64,000 nucleotides of DNA from Cobetia sp. cqz5-12 (lineage in GTDB: Bacteria; Pseudomonadota; Gammaproteobacteria; Pseudomonadales; Halomonadaceae), in NCBI RefSeq assembly GCF_016495405.1, contig NZ_CP044522.1:3829638-3893637 (forward strand). The letters run 5' to 3'. Shown here piece after piece: positions 1 to 8,746 of this stretch (its first letter is position 1; every line of letters starts with the position of its first letter). The notes below the pieces were generated by a model that did not search any database, had not been told where the DNA came from, and saw nothing but the letters and a program-made list of their open reading frames with translations. The translations under genes were made by a program, and so were the position numbers.

Positions 1-363
1 GCCGAAGCGATCAACGATCAGCCCCGGCAGCAGGTCGCCTTCGCCGTGGACCAGACGATAGAACGGCTTGTCATAGAGACTCTCGCGCAGCGACAGCGCC
101 TGGTTGAAGCGGTGCACCAGCAGCGAGCGATCCAGACGCTGTTCCGGGTTGCGCGACACAATGCGCGCGCAGATCAGCGAGTTCGGGTTGACGTAGGCAA
201 CACCCATCGCACGACCATTGCTGGCCTCGATGATGGCCTGGGCACCCGGCTCGAAGTTCTTGAGCGGCGTAGCGACGGTATCGACTTCATTGGAGTACAG
301 CCACAGATGGCCGGCCTTGAGGCGGCGATCAGCATTCTTCTTCAGGCGCAGACGTTCAGTCAC
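1..363 (-). CDS. RlmI-family 23S rRNA cytosine methyltransferase, N-terminal part (cut by window start)
   Basis: Only the first 121 codons are in the window; the gene runs off the left edge. It starts with GTG at 363 and reads MTERLRLKKNADRRLKAGHLW. This is the N-terminal PUA-like RNA-binding domain that precedes the Rossmann methyltransferase domain in RlmI-type SAM-dependent enzymes, which methylate a cytosine at C5 in 23S rRNA. The segments GHLWLYSNEV, INPNSL-like (VNPNSLICAR) and GDLLPGLIVDRFG match the family layout. It lies downstream of mutM on the same strand. The catalytic domain is not visible, so exact substrate specificity is inferred. Confidence 0.8.
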   Translation of the reverse strand, partial: MTERLRLKKNADRRLKAGHLWLYSNEVDTVATPLKNFEPGAQAIIEASNGRAMGVAYVNPNSLICARIVSRNPEQRLDRSLLVHRFNQALSLRESLYDKPFYRLVHGEGDLLPGLIVDRFG

Positions 364-493
364 GGGAAATATCCAGAAAGCAGAGGAAGGGACAGGACGA
401 CGACAGGACGCGCCCGAACGGGCCTATTCTAGTCGTCATGGCGGCCCCGGTCACGGAGCCCCCGGTCAAGCAGTGGTCTGATGCGGCTCGCCG

Positions 494-1309
494 CTAGCGC
501 TGACAATACGGGCAGAAGCAGCTGGCGCGCTGGCCCAGCACCAGACTCATGATCTCGTGGCCGCATTCGCGGCAGGGCTCGCCACCCCGCCCGTAGACGT
601 TGAGGCTTTGCGCGAAATAGCCCGGCTTGCCATCTCCGCCGACGAAGTCACGCAGCGTGGTTCCGCCCTGGGCGATCGCCGCGGCCAACACGCTGCTGGC
701 GGCGTTGGCGAGGCGCTCGCACTCCTCGCGCGTCACTTCACCGGCTGGGCGGCGCGGGTCGACACCGGCCATGAACAGCGCCTCGCTGGCGTAGATATTG
801 CCCACGCCCACCACATTGGCGTTGTCCATCAGGAACGGCTTGATCGCCACGCGACGCTTGCGGGAGCGCGCAAAGAGATGCTCGCCACTGAAGGCATCAG
901 ACAACGGCTCCGGGCCGAGTCGCGCCAGGCGCGTATCGGCATGCGGGTCACCACGCACGAAGTCGACGAAGCCGAAGCGACGTGGATCGTGATAGCGCAG
1001 CACATGGCCATTGCCGAGCACGACATCGACATGATCATGCGTGCGTGGCGGCGTGCCGATGGGCACCAGTCTGAGACTACCGGACATGCCCAGGTGCCAG
1101 AGCAGATGGCCATCGGCGATCGGCAACAGCAGGTACTTGGCGCGACGCGCAAGCGTGCCGAAACGCTGACCCACCAGCCACTCGGCGAGCTCACCGGGCA
1201 CGGGGGTGCGCAGACGCGGCTGACGCACGATCACCTCTGTGACCTCCTGGCCTTCGACCAGCGGCGCGATACCGCGACGGGTCGTCTCGACTTCCGGTAA
1301 TTCGGGCAT
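494..1309 (-). CDS. mutM: Formamidopyrimidine-DNA glycosylase (Fpg)
   Basis: Bifunctional base-excision-repair glycosylase/AP lyase that removes 8-oxoguanine and formamidopyrimidines. The 271-residue product has the normal family length. It begins [13 protein letters not shown], so Pro2 (the Schiff-base nucleophile after Met removal) and Glu3 are in place. The C-terminal zinc finger is intact with four cysteines (CRECGHE ... CFCPYCQR). An upstream in-frame ATG at 1339 would add ten residues and bury the catalytic Pro; it is rejected. A perfect inverted repeat (1403-1434) separates it from rpmG upstream, so mutM probably has its own promoter or depends on read-through. Confidence 0.97.
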   Translation of the reverse strand: MPELPEVETTRRGIAPLVEGQEVTEVIVRQPRLRTPVPGELAEWLVGQRFGTLARRAKYLLLPIADGHLLWHLGMSGSLRLVPIGTPPRTHDHVDVVLGNGHVLRYHDPRRFGFVDFVRGDPHADTRLARLGPEPLSDAFSGEHLFARSRKRRVAIKPFLMDNANVVGVGNIYASEALFMAGVDPRRPAGEVTREECERLANAASSVLAAAIAQGGTTLRDFVGGDGKPGYFAQSLNVYGRGGEPCRECGHEIMSLVLGQRASCFCPYCQR

Positions 1310-1402
1310 GTTCTCTCCTCGACTGACCGCCAGACGCACAACAGGGTGACGACAGAAGCCGCCACCCTGTTGCAGGATGCCCAGAACAGCGACATCCAGA
1401 TA

Positions 1403-1434
1403 CTCGAAAACCCGGTCAGGACCGGGTTTTCGAG
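1403..1434 (-). terminator. Rho-independent terminator after rpmG
   Basis: Perfect 15-bp inverted repeat (CTCGAAAACCCGGTC / GACCGGGTTTTCGAG) with a 2-nt centre. On the minus strand the GC stem runs into TTTT. It lies 32 nt downstream of the rpmG stop. Confidence 0.8.
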
Positions 1435-1465
1435 GGTTCCGACAGCACGCTGGCGGGAGACAAGA

Positions 1466-1621
1466 TCACTTGATCTTGGCTTCCTTGTACATCACGTGCT
1501 TGCGAACGACCGGATCGTACTTCTTGAATTCAAGCTTGTCCGGAGTGTTACGCTTGTTCTTGTCGGTGGTGTAGAAGTGGCCAGTACCGGCACTTGACAC
1601 CAACTTGATCTTGTCACGCAT
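1466..1621 (-). CDS. rpmG: 50S ribosomal protein L33
   Basis: A 51-residue basic protein beginning [18 protein letters not shown] and ending YKEAKIK, the standard length and sequence of bacterial L33. It lacks the zinc-binding cysteine pairs found in C+ forms of L33, so it is the C- (zinc-independent) type. It sits 92 nt downstream of rpmB on the same strand, the normal rpmB-rpmG pair, and is followed by a strong hairpin terminator. Confidence 0.96.
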   Translation of the reverse strand: MRDKIKLVSSAGTGHFYTTDKNKRNTPDKLEFKKYDPVVRKHVMYKEAKIK

Positions 1622-1713
1622 TTTCAGTTTCCTTCCACAGTCGCATTCACCGAACGATCGGGCGTATTGCCCTCGGCTCGGTTGCCATTGCTACAGGGGC
1701 TGTCTTCTAGTGT

Positions 1714-1950
1714 TTAGAAGCGCTCGCCACGTGCAGTGAGGTCCTTGAGGACTTCGTCGATACCCTTCTTGTCGATGATGCGCATGCCCTTGGTAGAGAC
1801 GCGCAGCTTGACGAAGCGCTGCTGGGATTCAACCCAAAAACGGTGGGTGTGCAGGTTCGGCAGGAACCGGCGACGAGTCTTGCGCTGGGAGTGAGAAACA
1901 TTGTTACCAGTCACCGGGCGCTTGCCGGTAACCTGACATACTTTGGACAT
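1714..1950 (-). CDS. rpmB: 50S ribosomal protein L28
   Basis: A 78-residue basic ribosomal protein beginning [17 protein letters not shown], with the typical [13 protein letters not shown] segment. The start at 1950 has a GGAGGC-like ribosome-binding site just upstream (read on the minus strand); an in-frame ATG four codons earlier is less likely. It forms the usual operon with rpmG. L28 contacts 23S rRNA in the large subunit. Confidence 0.97.
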   Translation of the reverse strand: MSKVCQVTGKRPVTGNNVSHSQRKTRRRFLPNLHTHRFWVESQQRFVKLRVSTKGMRIIDKKGIDEVLKDLTARGERF

Positions 1951-2391
1951 TGGAGCCTCCAACCGCTGCGTTGGCTAAGTTGTTCAAAACCTGTCGGGCA
2001 AACCGGAAGTGGCAGGCGCCGCCTCATGCCCTGATTTCAAAGTGTTTACGTCCGTTCCGGAAGACAAGCTTTCGGGTGCTGGAACGTGCAGGCGCAGCAT
2101 TTTACCCGAAGAGGAACGTGAAAGCACGTCCTATACGGATTTTTTTCGCCAGCACGCCCATGCCCGACGTGTCACATCGGTACAGACGCTTCTCAGCCAA
2201 ACGCTTCACTCAGCCAATGTCGGCCAGAGTGGTCGCGAATTCTGTGGTGGGTGATACGGGAGGCGCAACATTACCACAACCAGTGCCCTGGTTTGCAATC
2301 CCTGCGCATTTCGCACGCCTGCGGCGACCGCATCTGGGGGGGCTGTGCCGTCACCGGGCACTCAGCGCCTCAGCCTCCTCGACACCCTCGG
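1951..2391. other. Non-coding stretch between radC and rpmB
   Basis: A 441-bp stretch with no supportable gene. It must hold the rpmB-rpmG promoter; the only -10-like hexamer I see on the minus strand is TAAAAT at 2104-2099, without a convincing -35 box. Open frames here have no homology that I recognise. Confidence 0.4.
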
Positions 2392-3066
2392 CTAGAGCCA
2401 GCCACGCTCGGCAAACGAGACCACTTCGCCGTCTCCGACCACGAAGTGATCCAACACGCGAATATCGAAAAGCCCCAGCGCCTCCTCCAGGCGCTGCGTG
2501 ATGCGCCGGTCGGCCTCACTGGGCTCCGCAACGCCAGAGGGATGGTTGTGGGCCAGAATCAGGGCGCCGGCATTGAGGGCCAGTGCCCGCTTGACCACTT
2601 CACGCGGATAGACGGCAGCGGCATCCAGCGTGCCGGTGAAGAGTGTCTCGAAGCGGATGACGCGATGCTGGCTGTCGAGAAACAGCGCGGCGAACACCTC
2701 ATGCGGCAGGTCGCGCAGGTGCGAGGAAAGATAACGCCGCACCAGCAGAGGCGACGTCAGGGCGGCCCCGCGCATCAACAGGCTCTCCAGATGGCGACGC
2801 GACAGCTCCAGCGAAGCCTGCAGCTGCACATACTTGGCGTCACCCAGTCCGCGCGCCGCGCAGAAGTCCTGCTGGGTCGCCTCCAGCAATGGCCTGAGAC
2901 CACCGAAGGTGTTCAGCAGGTCGCGCGCCAGATCCACCGCCGAGCGTCCTTTTATACCCACGCGCAGAAAGATGGCCAGCAGCTCGGCATCTGACAAGGC
3001 CCCTGCCCCTGACGACAACAGCTTCTCGCGCGGACGCTCTCCGACTGGCCACTCTCGAATCCCCAT
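2392..3066 (-). CDS. radC: RadC family JAB/MPN-domain protein
   Basis: A 224-residue protein beginning [17 protein letters not shown], the usual RadC start and length; the much longer open frame reaching 3414 is upstream non-coding sequence. The N-terminal half holds a helix-hairpin-helix region ([18 protein letters not shown]). The C-terminal half holds the JAMM metalloprotease-like motif, ILAHNHPSG followed by S/D residues ([10 protein letters not shown]). The molecular function of RadC is unsettled; the name comes from a historical link to DNA repair. It is divergent from coaBC across a 298-bp gap, the conserved order in gammaproteobacteria. Confidence 0.95.
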   Translation of the reverse strand: MGIREWPVGERPREKLLSSGAGALSDAELLAIFLRVGIKGRSAVDLARDLLNTFGGLRPLLEATQQDFCAARGLGDAKYVQLQASLELSRRHLESLLMRGAALTSPLLVRRYLSSHLRDLPHEVFAALFLDSQHRVIRFETLFTGTLDAAAVYPREVVKRALALNAGALILAHNHPSGVAEPSEADRRITQRLEEALGLFDIRVLDHFVVGDGEVVSFAERGWL

Positions 3067-3364
3067 GCACTTTTCTCCCATTGCCTGCCGCCCCGGTGGC
3101 TGACAGTCCAAAGCATGAGAAGCGTGGTCAGATGCCGTCTCTTTCGCCATTGTGATCATCAACGCTTGCCGCCCTGAAGGCCTGCGTCTGGCACCGGCAT
3201 GCCACTCGAGAAAGCCCCTACCCCATGAAGCGAGCGCTCGCATGGGCCATGGCGACACTCGGCGTCGCGAGCTAGCGGCGCTACGCAAGGTTGCATCACG
3301 GTGATATGGTAGAGGGCAAACGCGCGAGCGTAGCAATCGACGCATCAGGGACGCAGGACACACC

Positions 3365-4732
3365 ATGCATTCACTCGCCGGACGGCGCATTCTGCTGGGC
3401 ATCAGTGGCGGCATCGCGGCCTACAAGGCCGCTCTGATCACCCGCCTGTTGAAAAAGGCGGGCTGTGAAGTGCGCATCGCCATGACCGAAGGTGCTCAAG
3501 CCTTCATTACGCCGCTGACGTTGCAGGCGTTGTCGGGTCACCCGGTGCACACCTCCCTGCTGGACCCCGAGGCCGAGGCCGGCATGGGGCATATCGAACT
3601 GGCACGCTGGGCGGAGGTCATCCTGATCGCGCCTGCCACCGCCGATCTGATGGCCCGCCTGGTGCATGGTCATGCCGATGATCTGCTTACCACTCTGTGC
3701 CTGGCCAACAGTGCGCGCTGGGTGATGGCCCCGGCGATGAATCAGGCCATGTGGGCGCACCCCGCCACCCAGCGCAACGCCCGACAGCTCAGTGCCGATG
3801 GCTGGACGCTGCTCGGCCCGGCCAGCGGCGAACAGGCCTGTGGCGACGTGGGGGCGGGGCGCATGCTGGAGCCGGAAGAGATCGTCACGGCGCTGAGCGA
3901 CCTCATGAGCCAGAGTGACCTCATGAACCAGAGTGACCCCCGCCTCCAGAGCAATGAAATGCTATTGCCGGCCGCAGGCCTGACGGTGACCATCACCGCC
4001 GGCCCGACCCGCGAGCCGCTGGACCCGGTGCGCTATCTGAGCAATCACAGCTCCGGCAAGATGGGCTATGCGCTGGCCACCGAGGCCGCGGCGCTGGGCG
4101 CCAGCGTGCGTTTGATCAGTGGTCCGGTAGCGCTGACGACACCGGCTGGCGTCGAGCGCATCGATGTCGAATCCGCACTGGACATGCAGGCCGCCGCCGA
4201 GGCAGCCGCCCGCGAGAGCGATCTGTTCATCGGCTGCGCGGCAGTCGCCGACTTCCGCCCGGCCACGGTCGCCGGCCACAAGCTCAAGAAGCAGTCGGGC
4301 GAGGAGGAGATGCAGGTCACGCTGATCCGCAATCCGGATATCATCGCCGGTATCGCCGCCCAGACGCAGGCCCGCCGCGCCGCCGGTCAGCGGGCACCAC
4401 TGGTGATCGGCTTCGCCGCCGAGACCCGCGACGTGCTCCGCTATGCACGCGACAAGCTTGCGCGTAAACAGCTCGACATGATCGTCGCCAATGATGTGAG
4501 CACGCCGGGCCTTGGCTTCGGCAGCGACAACAATGCCGCCACCCTGCTGTGGCAGCCGCTCGATCAGAACCCGAATACGCAACACGAACAGGCCATCGTG
4601 GCCTGTCCCAAGACGGAGCTGGCGCGCGCCATATTGAAGCGCGCCCTGGCACTCCATCAGCACAGGGTCAGCCTCGACCCTGCCATCCAGACCGTTACAC
4701 CGACTGTCACCGACGATCAGGAAGCACCTTAG
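3365..4732 (+). CDS. coaBC: Bifunctional phosphopantothenoylcysteine decarboxylase / phosphopantothenate-cysteine ligase
   Basis: Carries out the second and third steps of coenzyme A synthesis from pantothenate. The N-terminal flavoprotein CoaC domain (about residues 1-185) shows [10 protein letters not shown], the catalytic-His region [11 protein letters not shown] and PAMNQAMW. The C-terminal CoaB domain (about 205-450) shows [24 protein letters not shown] and GFAAET. The linker between them contains an 18-bp tandem repeat giving [14 protein letters not shown]. Length is 455 residues, somewhat above the usual 400-410, partly because of that linker. The stop codon abuts the dut ATG, so the two genes are cotranscribed. 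Confidence 0.97.
   Translation: MHSLAGRRILLGISGGIAAYKAALITRLLKKAGCEVRIAMTEGAQAFITPLTLQALSGHPVHTSLLDPEAEAGMGHIELARWAEVILIAPATADLMARLVHGHADDLLTTLCLANSARWVMAPAMNQAMWAHPATQRNARQLSADGWTLLGPASGEQACGDVGAGRMLEPEEIVTALSDLMSQSDLMNQSDPRLQSNEMLLPAAGLTVTITAGPTREPLDPVRYLSNHSSGKMGYALATEAAALGASVRLISGPVALTTPAGVERIDVESALDMQAAAEAAARESDLFIGCAAVADFRPATVAGHKLKKQSGEEEMQVTLIRNPDIIAGIAAQTQARRAAGQRAPLVIGFAAETRDVLRYARDKLARKQLDMIVANDVSTPGLGFGSDNNAATLLWQPLDQNPNTQHEQAIVACPKTELARAILKRALALHQHRVSLDPAIQTVTPTVTDDQEAP
3899..3952 (+). repeat. 18-bp tandem repeat within coaBC linker
   Basis: Two nearly identical 18-bp units (3899-3916 and 3917-3934, one mismatch) followed by a degenerate third unit (3935-3952). They encode the sequence [12 protein letters not shown] in the interdomain linker of CoaBC, and the length keeps frame. 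Confidence 0.8.
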
Positions 4733-5191
4733 ATGACCCGCCCCCGGCTCGAACTCAAGATTCTCGACGAGCGCGTTCGCGATTACCCGCTGCCGCATCA
4801 CGCCACTCCCGGCAGCGCCGGCATGGACCTGCGCGCACTGCTGGACGCGCCGCTGACATTGGCGCCGGGCGCCTGTGAGCTGGTGCGCACGGGGCTGGCG
4901 ATCCATATCGCAGACCCTGCACTGGCCGGCATGATCCTGCCGCGCTCCGGCCTGGGGCACAAACACGGCATCGTGCTGGGCAATCTGGTCGGCCTGATCG
5001 ACTCCGACTACCAGGGCGAACTGATGATCTCGGTCTGGAACCGCGGCAACAGCGAGTTCGTGCTGGAGCCCGGCGAGCGTCTGGCACAGTACGTGCTAGT
5101 CCCGGTGGTACAGGCGGAGCTGGTGGAAGTCTCTGAATTCGAGGCCAGCCAGCGCGGCGAAGGCGGCTTCGGCCACTCCGGTCGCCACTGA
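4733..5191 (+). CDS. dut: Deoxyuridine 5'-triphosphate nucleotidohydrolase (dUTPase)
   Basis: Hydrolyses dUTP to dUMP and pyrophosphate, keeping uracil out of DNA and supplying dUMP for thymidylate. The 152-residue trimeric-type protein shows all the motifs: GSAGMDLRA (motif 1), [10 protein letters not shown] (2), [11 protein letters not shown] (3), PGERLAQ (4) and the C-terminal Gly-rich [10 protein letters not shown] (5). It begins at the nucleotide after the coaBC stop, and the order coaBC-dut-algC-argB matches that known in Pseudomonas. Confidence 0.98.
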   Translation: MTRPRLELKILDERVRDYPLPHHATPGSAGMDLRALLDAPLTLAPGACELVRTGLAIHIADPALAGMILPRSGLGHKHGIVLGNLVGLIDSDYQGELMISVWNRGNSEFVLEPGERLAQYVLVPVVQAELVEVSEFEASQRGEGGFGHSGRH

Positions 5192-5362
5192 TTGACCCGT
5201 CATGCCAGAGGGCGGCCGAGCGGCAAGCTCGCGCCGGCTGCCGGGCTTCCTATCAAAAGGAAGCCATGCAGGTTTCCACACTGTGCGTCATGCAGCGATA
5301 GCGTTCGAGACGCATGACGCCTCAAGCGACTTCACGATTGATTCAACCGACAGGGATGCACC

Positions 5363-6745
5363 ATGAGTCAGGTACCCGCTTCAATTTTCCGCGCCTACGA
5401 TATCCGTGGCATCGTGGATAAGACCCTCACCGAAGACGGCGTGCGCGCCATCGGCCAATCCATCGGCAGCGAAGCCGCGGCACGCGGTGAATCCACCGTC
5501 GTGGTCGCGCGTGACGGCCGTCTCTCCGGCCCGCGCCTGTCCAAGGCGCTGATCGCGGGCCTGCGCGATGCCGGCCGTGATGTCGTCGACATCGGCATGG
5601 TGCCGACACCGGTGCTCTACTATGCCACCAATATCCTGGAAGGCACCCGCTCCGGCGTGATGCTGACCGGCAGCCATAACCCGGCCAACTACAACGGTCT
5701 GAAGATCGTGCTGGCCGGTGAGACCCTGTCCGGTGACACCATTACCGATCTCTACCGTCGCCTGCAGGAAGGCGATCTGGCACAGGGCGAAGGCAGCCTG
5801 CGTGAAGAGGACGTGCGTGAACGCTATCTGGAACAGATCACCGGTGATGTGGTCGTCAAGCGTCCGCTCAAGGCCGTGGTCGATTGCGGCAACGGCGTGG
5901 CTGGCGAGCTGGGCCCGGAGCTGATCCGTCGCCTGGGCGTCGACACCGTGCCGCTGTTCGACGAGATCGACGGCAACTTCCCGAATCACCACCCGGATCC
6001 GGGCAAGCCGGAAAACCTGCAGGACCTGATCAAGACCATGCAGGAAACCGGCGCGGACATCGGTCTGGCCTTCGATGGTGACGGCGACCGCCTCGGCGTC
6101 GTGACGCCCAAGGGCGAGATCCTCTACCCGGACCGCCTGATGATGGCGCTGTCGGAAGACCTGATCGAACGCGTGCCGGGCGCGCGCATCATCTTCGACG
6201 TCAAGTGCACCGGCAATCTGGCGACCGTGATCGAGAAGGCCGGCGGCACGCCGGAAATGTGGCGCACCGGCCACTCCTTGATCAAGGCACGCATGAAGGA
6301 AACCGGCGCGGCACTGGCCGGCGAGATGAGCGGCCACATCTTCTTCAAGGAGCGCTGGTTCGGCTTCGATGACGGCATCTACGGCGCCGCGCGCCTGCTG
6401 GAAATCCTCGCCAAGCAGGATGTCGATGCCGACACCTTCTTCGCCCGTTTCCCGCAGGACCTCGGCACCCCCGAGATCAATGTGGAAGTGACCGACGAGA
6501 ACAAGTTCGCTATCGTCGAGCGACTGGCCAGCGAAGGCGACTTCGGTAGCGACGGCGTCAAGACCACGCTGGACGGCATTCGTGTCGACTACGCCGATGG
6601 CTGGGGCCTGTGCCGCGCCTCCAACACCACGCCGATGCTGGTGCTGCGCTTCGAAGGCAAGTCAGAAGCCGCACTGGAGCGTATCAAGGACAGCTTCCGC
6701 GCCGCGCTGAAGCAGGCCGAGCCGAGCATCCAGGCACCGTTCTGA
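5363..6745 (+). CDS. algC: Phosphomannomutase/phosphoglucomutase (AlgC type)
   Basis: Interconverts hexose 6-phosphate and hexose 1-phosphate (mannose and glucose), feeding GDP-mannose, UDP-glucose and polysaccharide synthesis. The 460-residue protein has the active-site phosphoserine loop TGSHNP (Ser104), the metal loop DGDGDR (238-243) and the sugar-binding loop GEMSGH. The N-terminus MSQVPASIFRAYDIRG is typical for AlgC/ManB. A 171-bp gap separates it from dut, so it may have its own promoter. Synteny with Pseudomonas dut-algC-argB supports the name; dual sugar specificity is inferred from family. Confidence 0.93.
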   Translation: MSQVPASIFRAYDIRGIVDKTLTEDGVRAIGQSIGSEAAARGESTVVVARDGRLSGPRLSKALIAGLRDAGRDVVDIGMVPTPVLYYATNILEGTRSGVMLTGSHNPANYNGLKIVLAGETLSGDTITDLYRRLQEGDLAQGEGSLREEDVRERYLEQITGDVVVKRPLKAVVDCGNGVAGELGPELIRRLGVDTVPLFDEIDGNFPNHHPDPGKPENLQDLIKTMQETGADIGLAFDGDGDRLGVVTPKGEILYPDRLMMALSEDLIERVPGARIIFDVKCTGNLATVIEKAGGTPEMWRTGHSLIKARMKETGAALAGEMSGHIFFKERWFGFDDGIYGAARLLEILAKQDVDADTFFARFPQDLGTPEINVEVTDENKFAIVERLASEGDFGSDGVKTTLDGIRVDYADGWGLCRASNTTPMLVLRFEGKSEAALERIKDSFRAALKQAEPSIQAPF

Positions 6746-6910
6746 TCCCGCACTCGCTCGCCATCGACAGGATGGCATGAGCCGCAACGGGGGCGGCGGT
6801 CTGCCGCTTGATAGCCGCCCTCGCCTTGCCAGGCACTACCGCCGCTCATCCGGGCGTGTCGGGTGCCTGAAGCAACCGATTTGCATGACAGCGCGCACCG
6901 CGCGTGCTGA

Positions 6911-7894
<984 letters not shown>

Positions 7895-8006
7895 GGTGAC
7901 AAGCCGGGGCTCGACCCCGGTGTTTCGCGCGAGGCAAGCGACATGCCTCAGGACACGGACCCGCCCGTAGCACACTGCTGCAGGCCGCGATAAACGACAA
8001 GATTCC

Positions 8007-8624
8007 ATGACGCAGGCGAATCCAAAACAATCACGTCGCGAACAGATCCTCCAGGCACTCGCTCTGATGCTGGAAGAGGACAGCGGCAAACGCATCACGA
8101 CTGCAGCACTGGCACGACAGGTCGGTGTCTCGGAGGCGGCGCTCTATCGCCACTTCCCCAGCAAGGCGCGCATGTTCGAAGGACTGATCGAATTCATCGA
8201 GAGCACGCTGTTCGAGCGTATCGCGCTGATCATTCAGGACAACGACACTGCGCATGCCCGGGTGCATCACATCCTGAGCCTGCTGCTGGGCTTTGCCGAG
8301 AAGAACCCGGGGCTGTGTCGCCTCCTCAACGGTGACGCCCTCACCGGCGAGACGGCACGCCTGCGCACGCGCATGGCGCAGCTGTTCGAGCGCCTCGAGA
8401 CGCAGATCAAGCAGGTACTGCGCGAAGCCGAGCCTCGCGAAGGGCTGCGGCCGGCCATCACCGTCACGGCAGCAGCCAACCTGCTGCTGGCGTGTGCGGA
8501 AGGCCGCATCGGCCAGTACGTGCGCAGCGACTATCGCAAGCGCCCGACCGAGCACTGGGAAGACCAGTGGCAGCTGCTGAGCCGCGATCTGCTGCTGAGC
8601 AGTCAGGAGCGCATTGCCGTCTGA
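8007..8624 (+). CDS. slmA: Nucleoid occlusion factor SlmA (TetR family)
   Basis: DNA-binding protein that blocks FtsZ assembly over the nucleoid. The 205-residue product begins MTQANPKQSRREQILQAL and carries the TetR helix-turn-helix ITTAALARQVGVSEAALYRH (about residues 32-51), followed by FPSKARMFEGLIEFIE, a distinctive SlmA segment. Its place in the coaBC-dut neighbourhood matches that of slmA in many gammaproteobacteria. A 25-bp hairpin terminator follows. Confidence 0.93.
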   Translation: MTQANPKQSRREQILQALALMLEEDSGKRITTAALARQVGVSEAALYRHFPSKARMFEGLIEFIESTLFERIALIIQDNDTAHARVHHILSLLLGFAEKNPGLCRLLNGDALTGETARLRTRMAQLFERLETQIKQVLREAEPREGLRPAITVTAAANLLLACAEGRIGQYVRSDYRKRPTEHWEDQWQLLSRDLLLSSQERIAV

Positions 8625-8648
8625 GGGTCTACCCCGCGCATATGAGCC

Positions 8649-8705
8649 GCCCCAGAAGAAACGCCCCGCCTGCAGTCATCGCAGGCGGGGCGTTTCTTCT
8701 GGGGC
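8649..8705. terminator. Bidirectional terminator between slmA and the GGDEF-EAL gene
   Basis: A perfect 25-bp inverted repeat (arms 8649-8673 and 8681-8705, 7-nt loop) built around CGCCCCGCCTGC. It lies between two convergent genes and has A/T-containing outer arms (GTTTCTTC), so it can serve both strands. Confidence 0.85.
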
Positions 8706-8746
8706 AGGCCATCTCATGTCGCGACCGGGCAAGATCGGACGACGCC

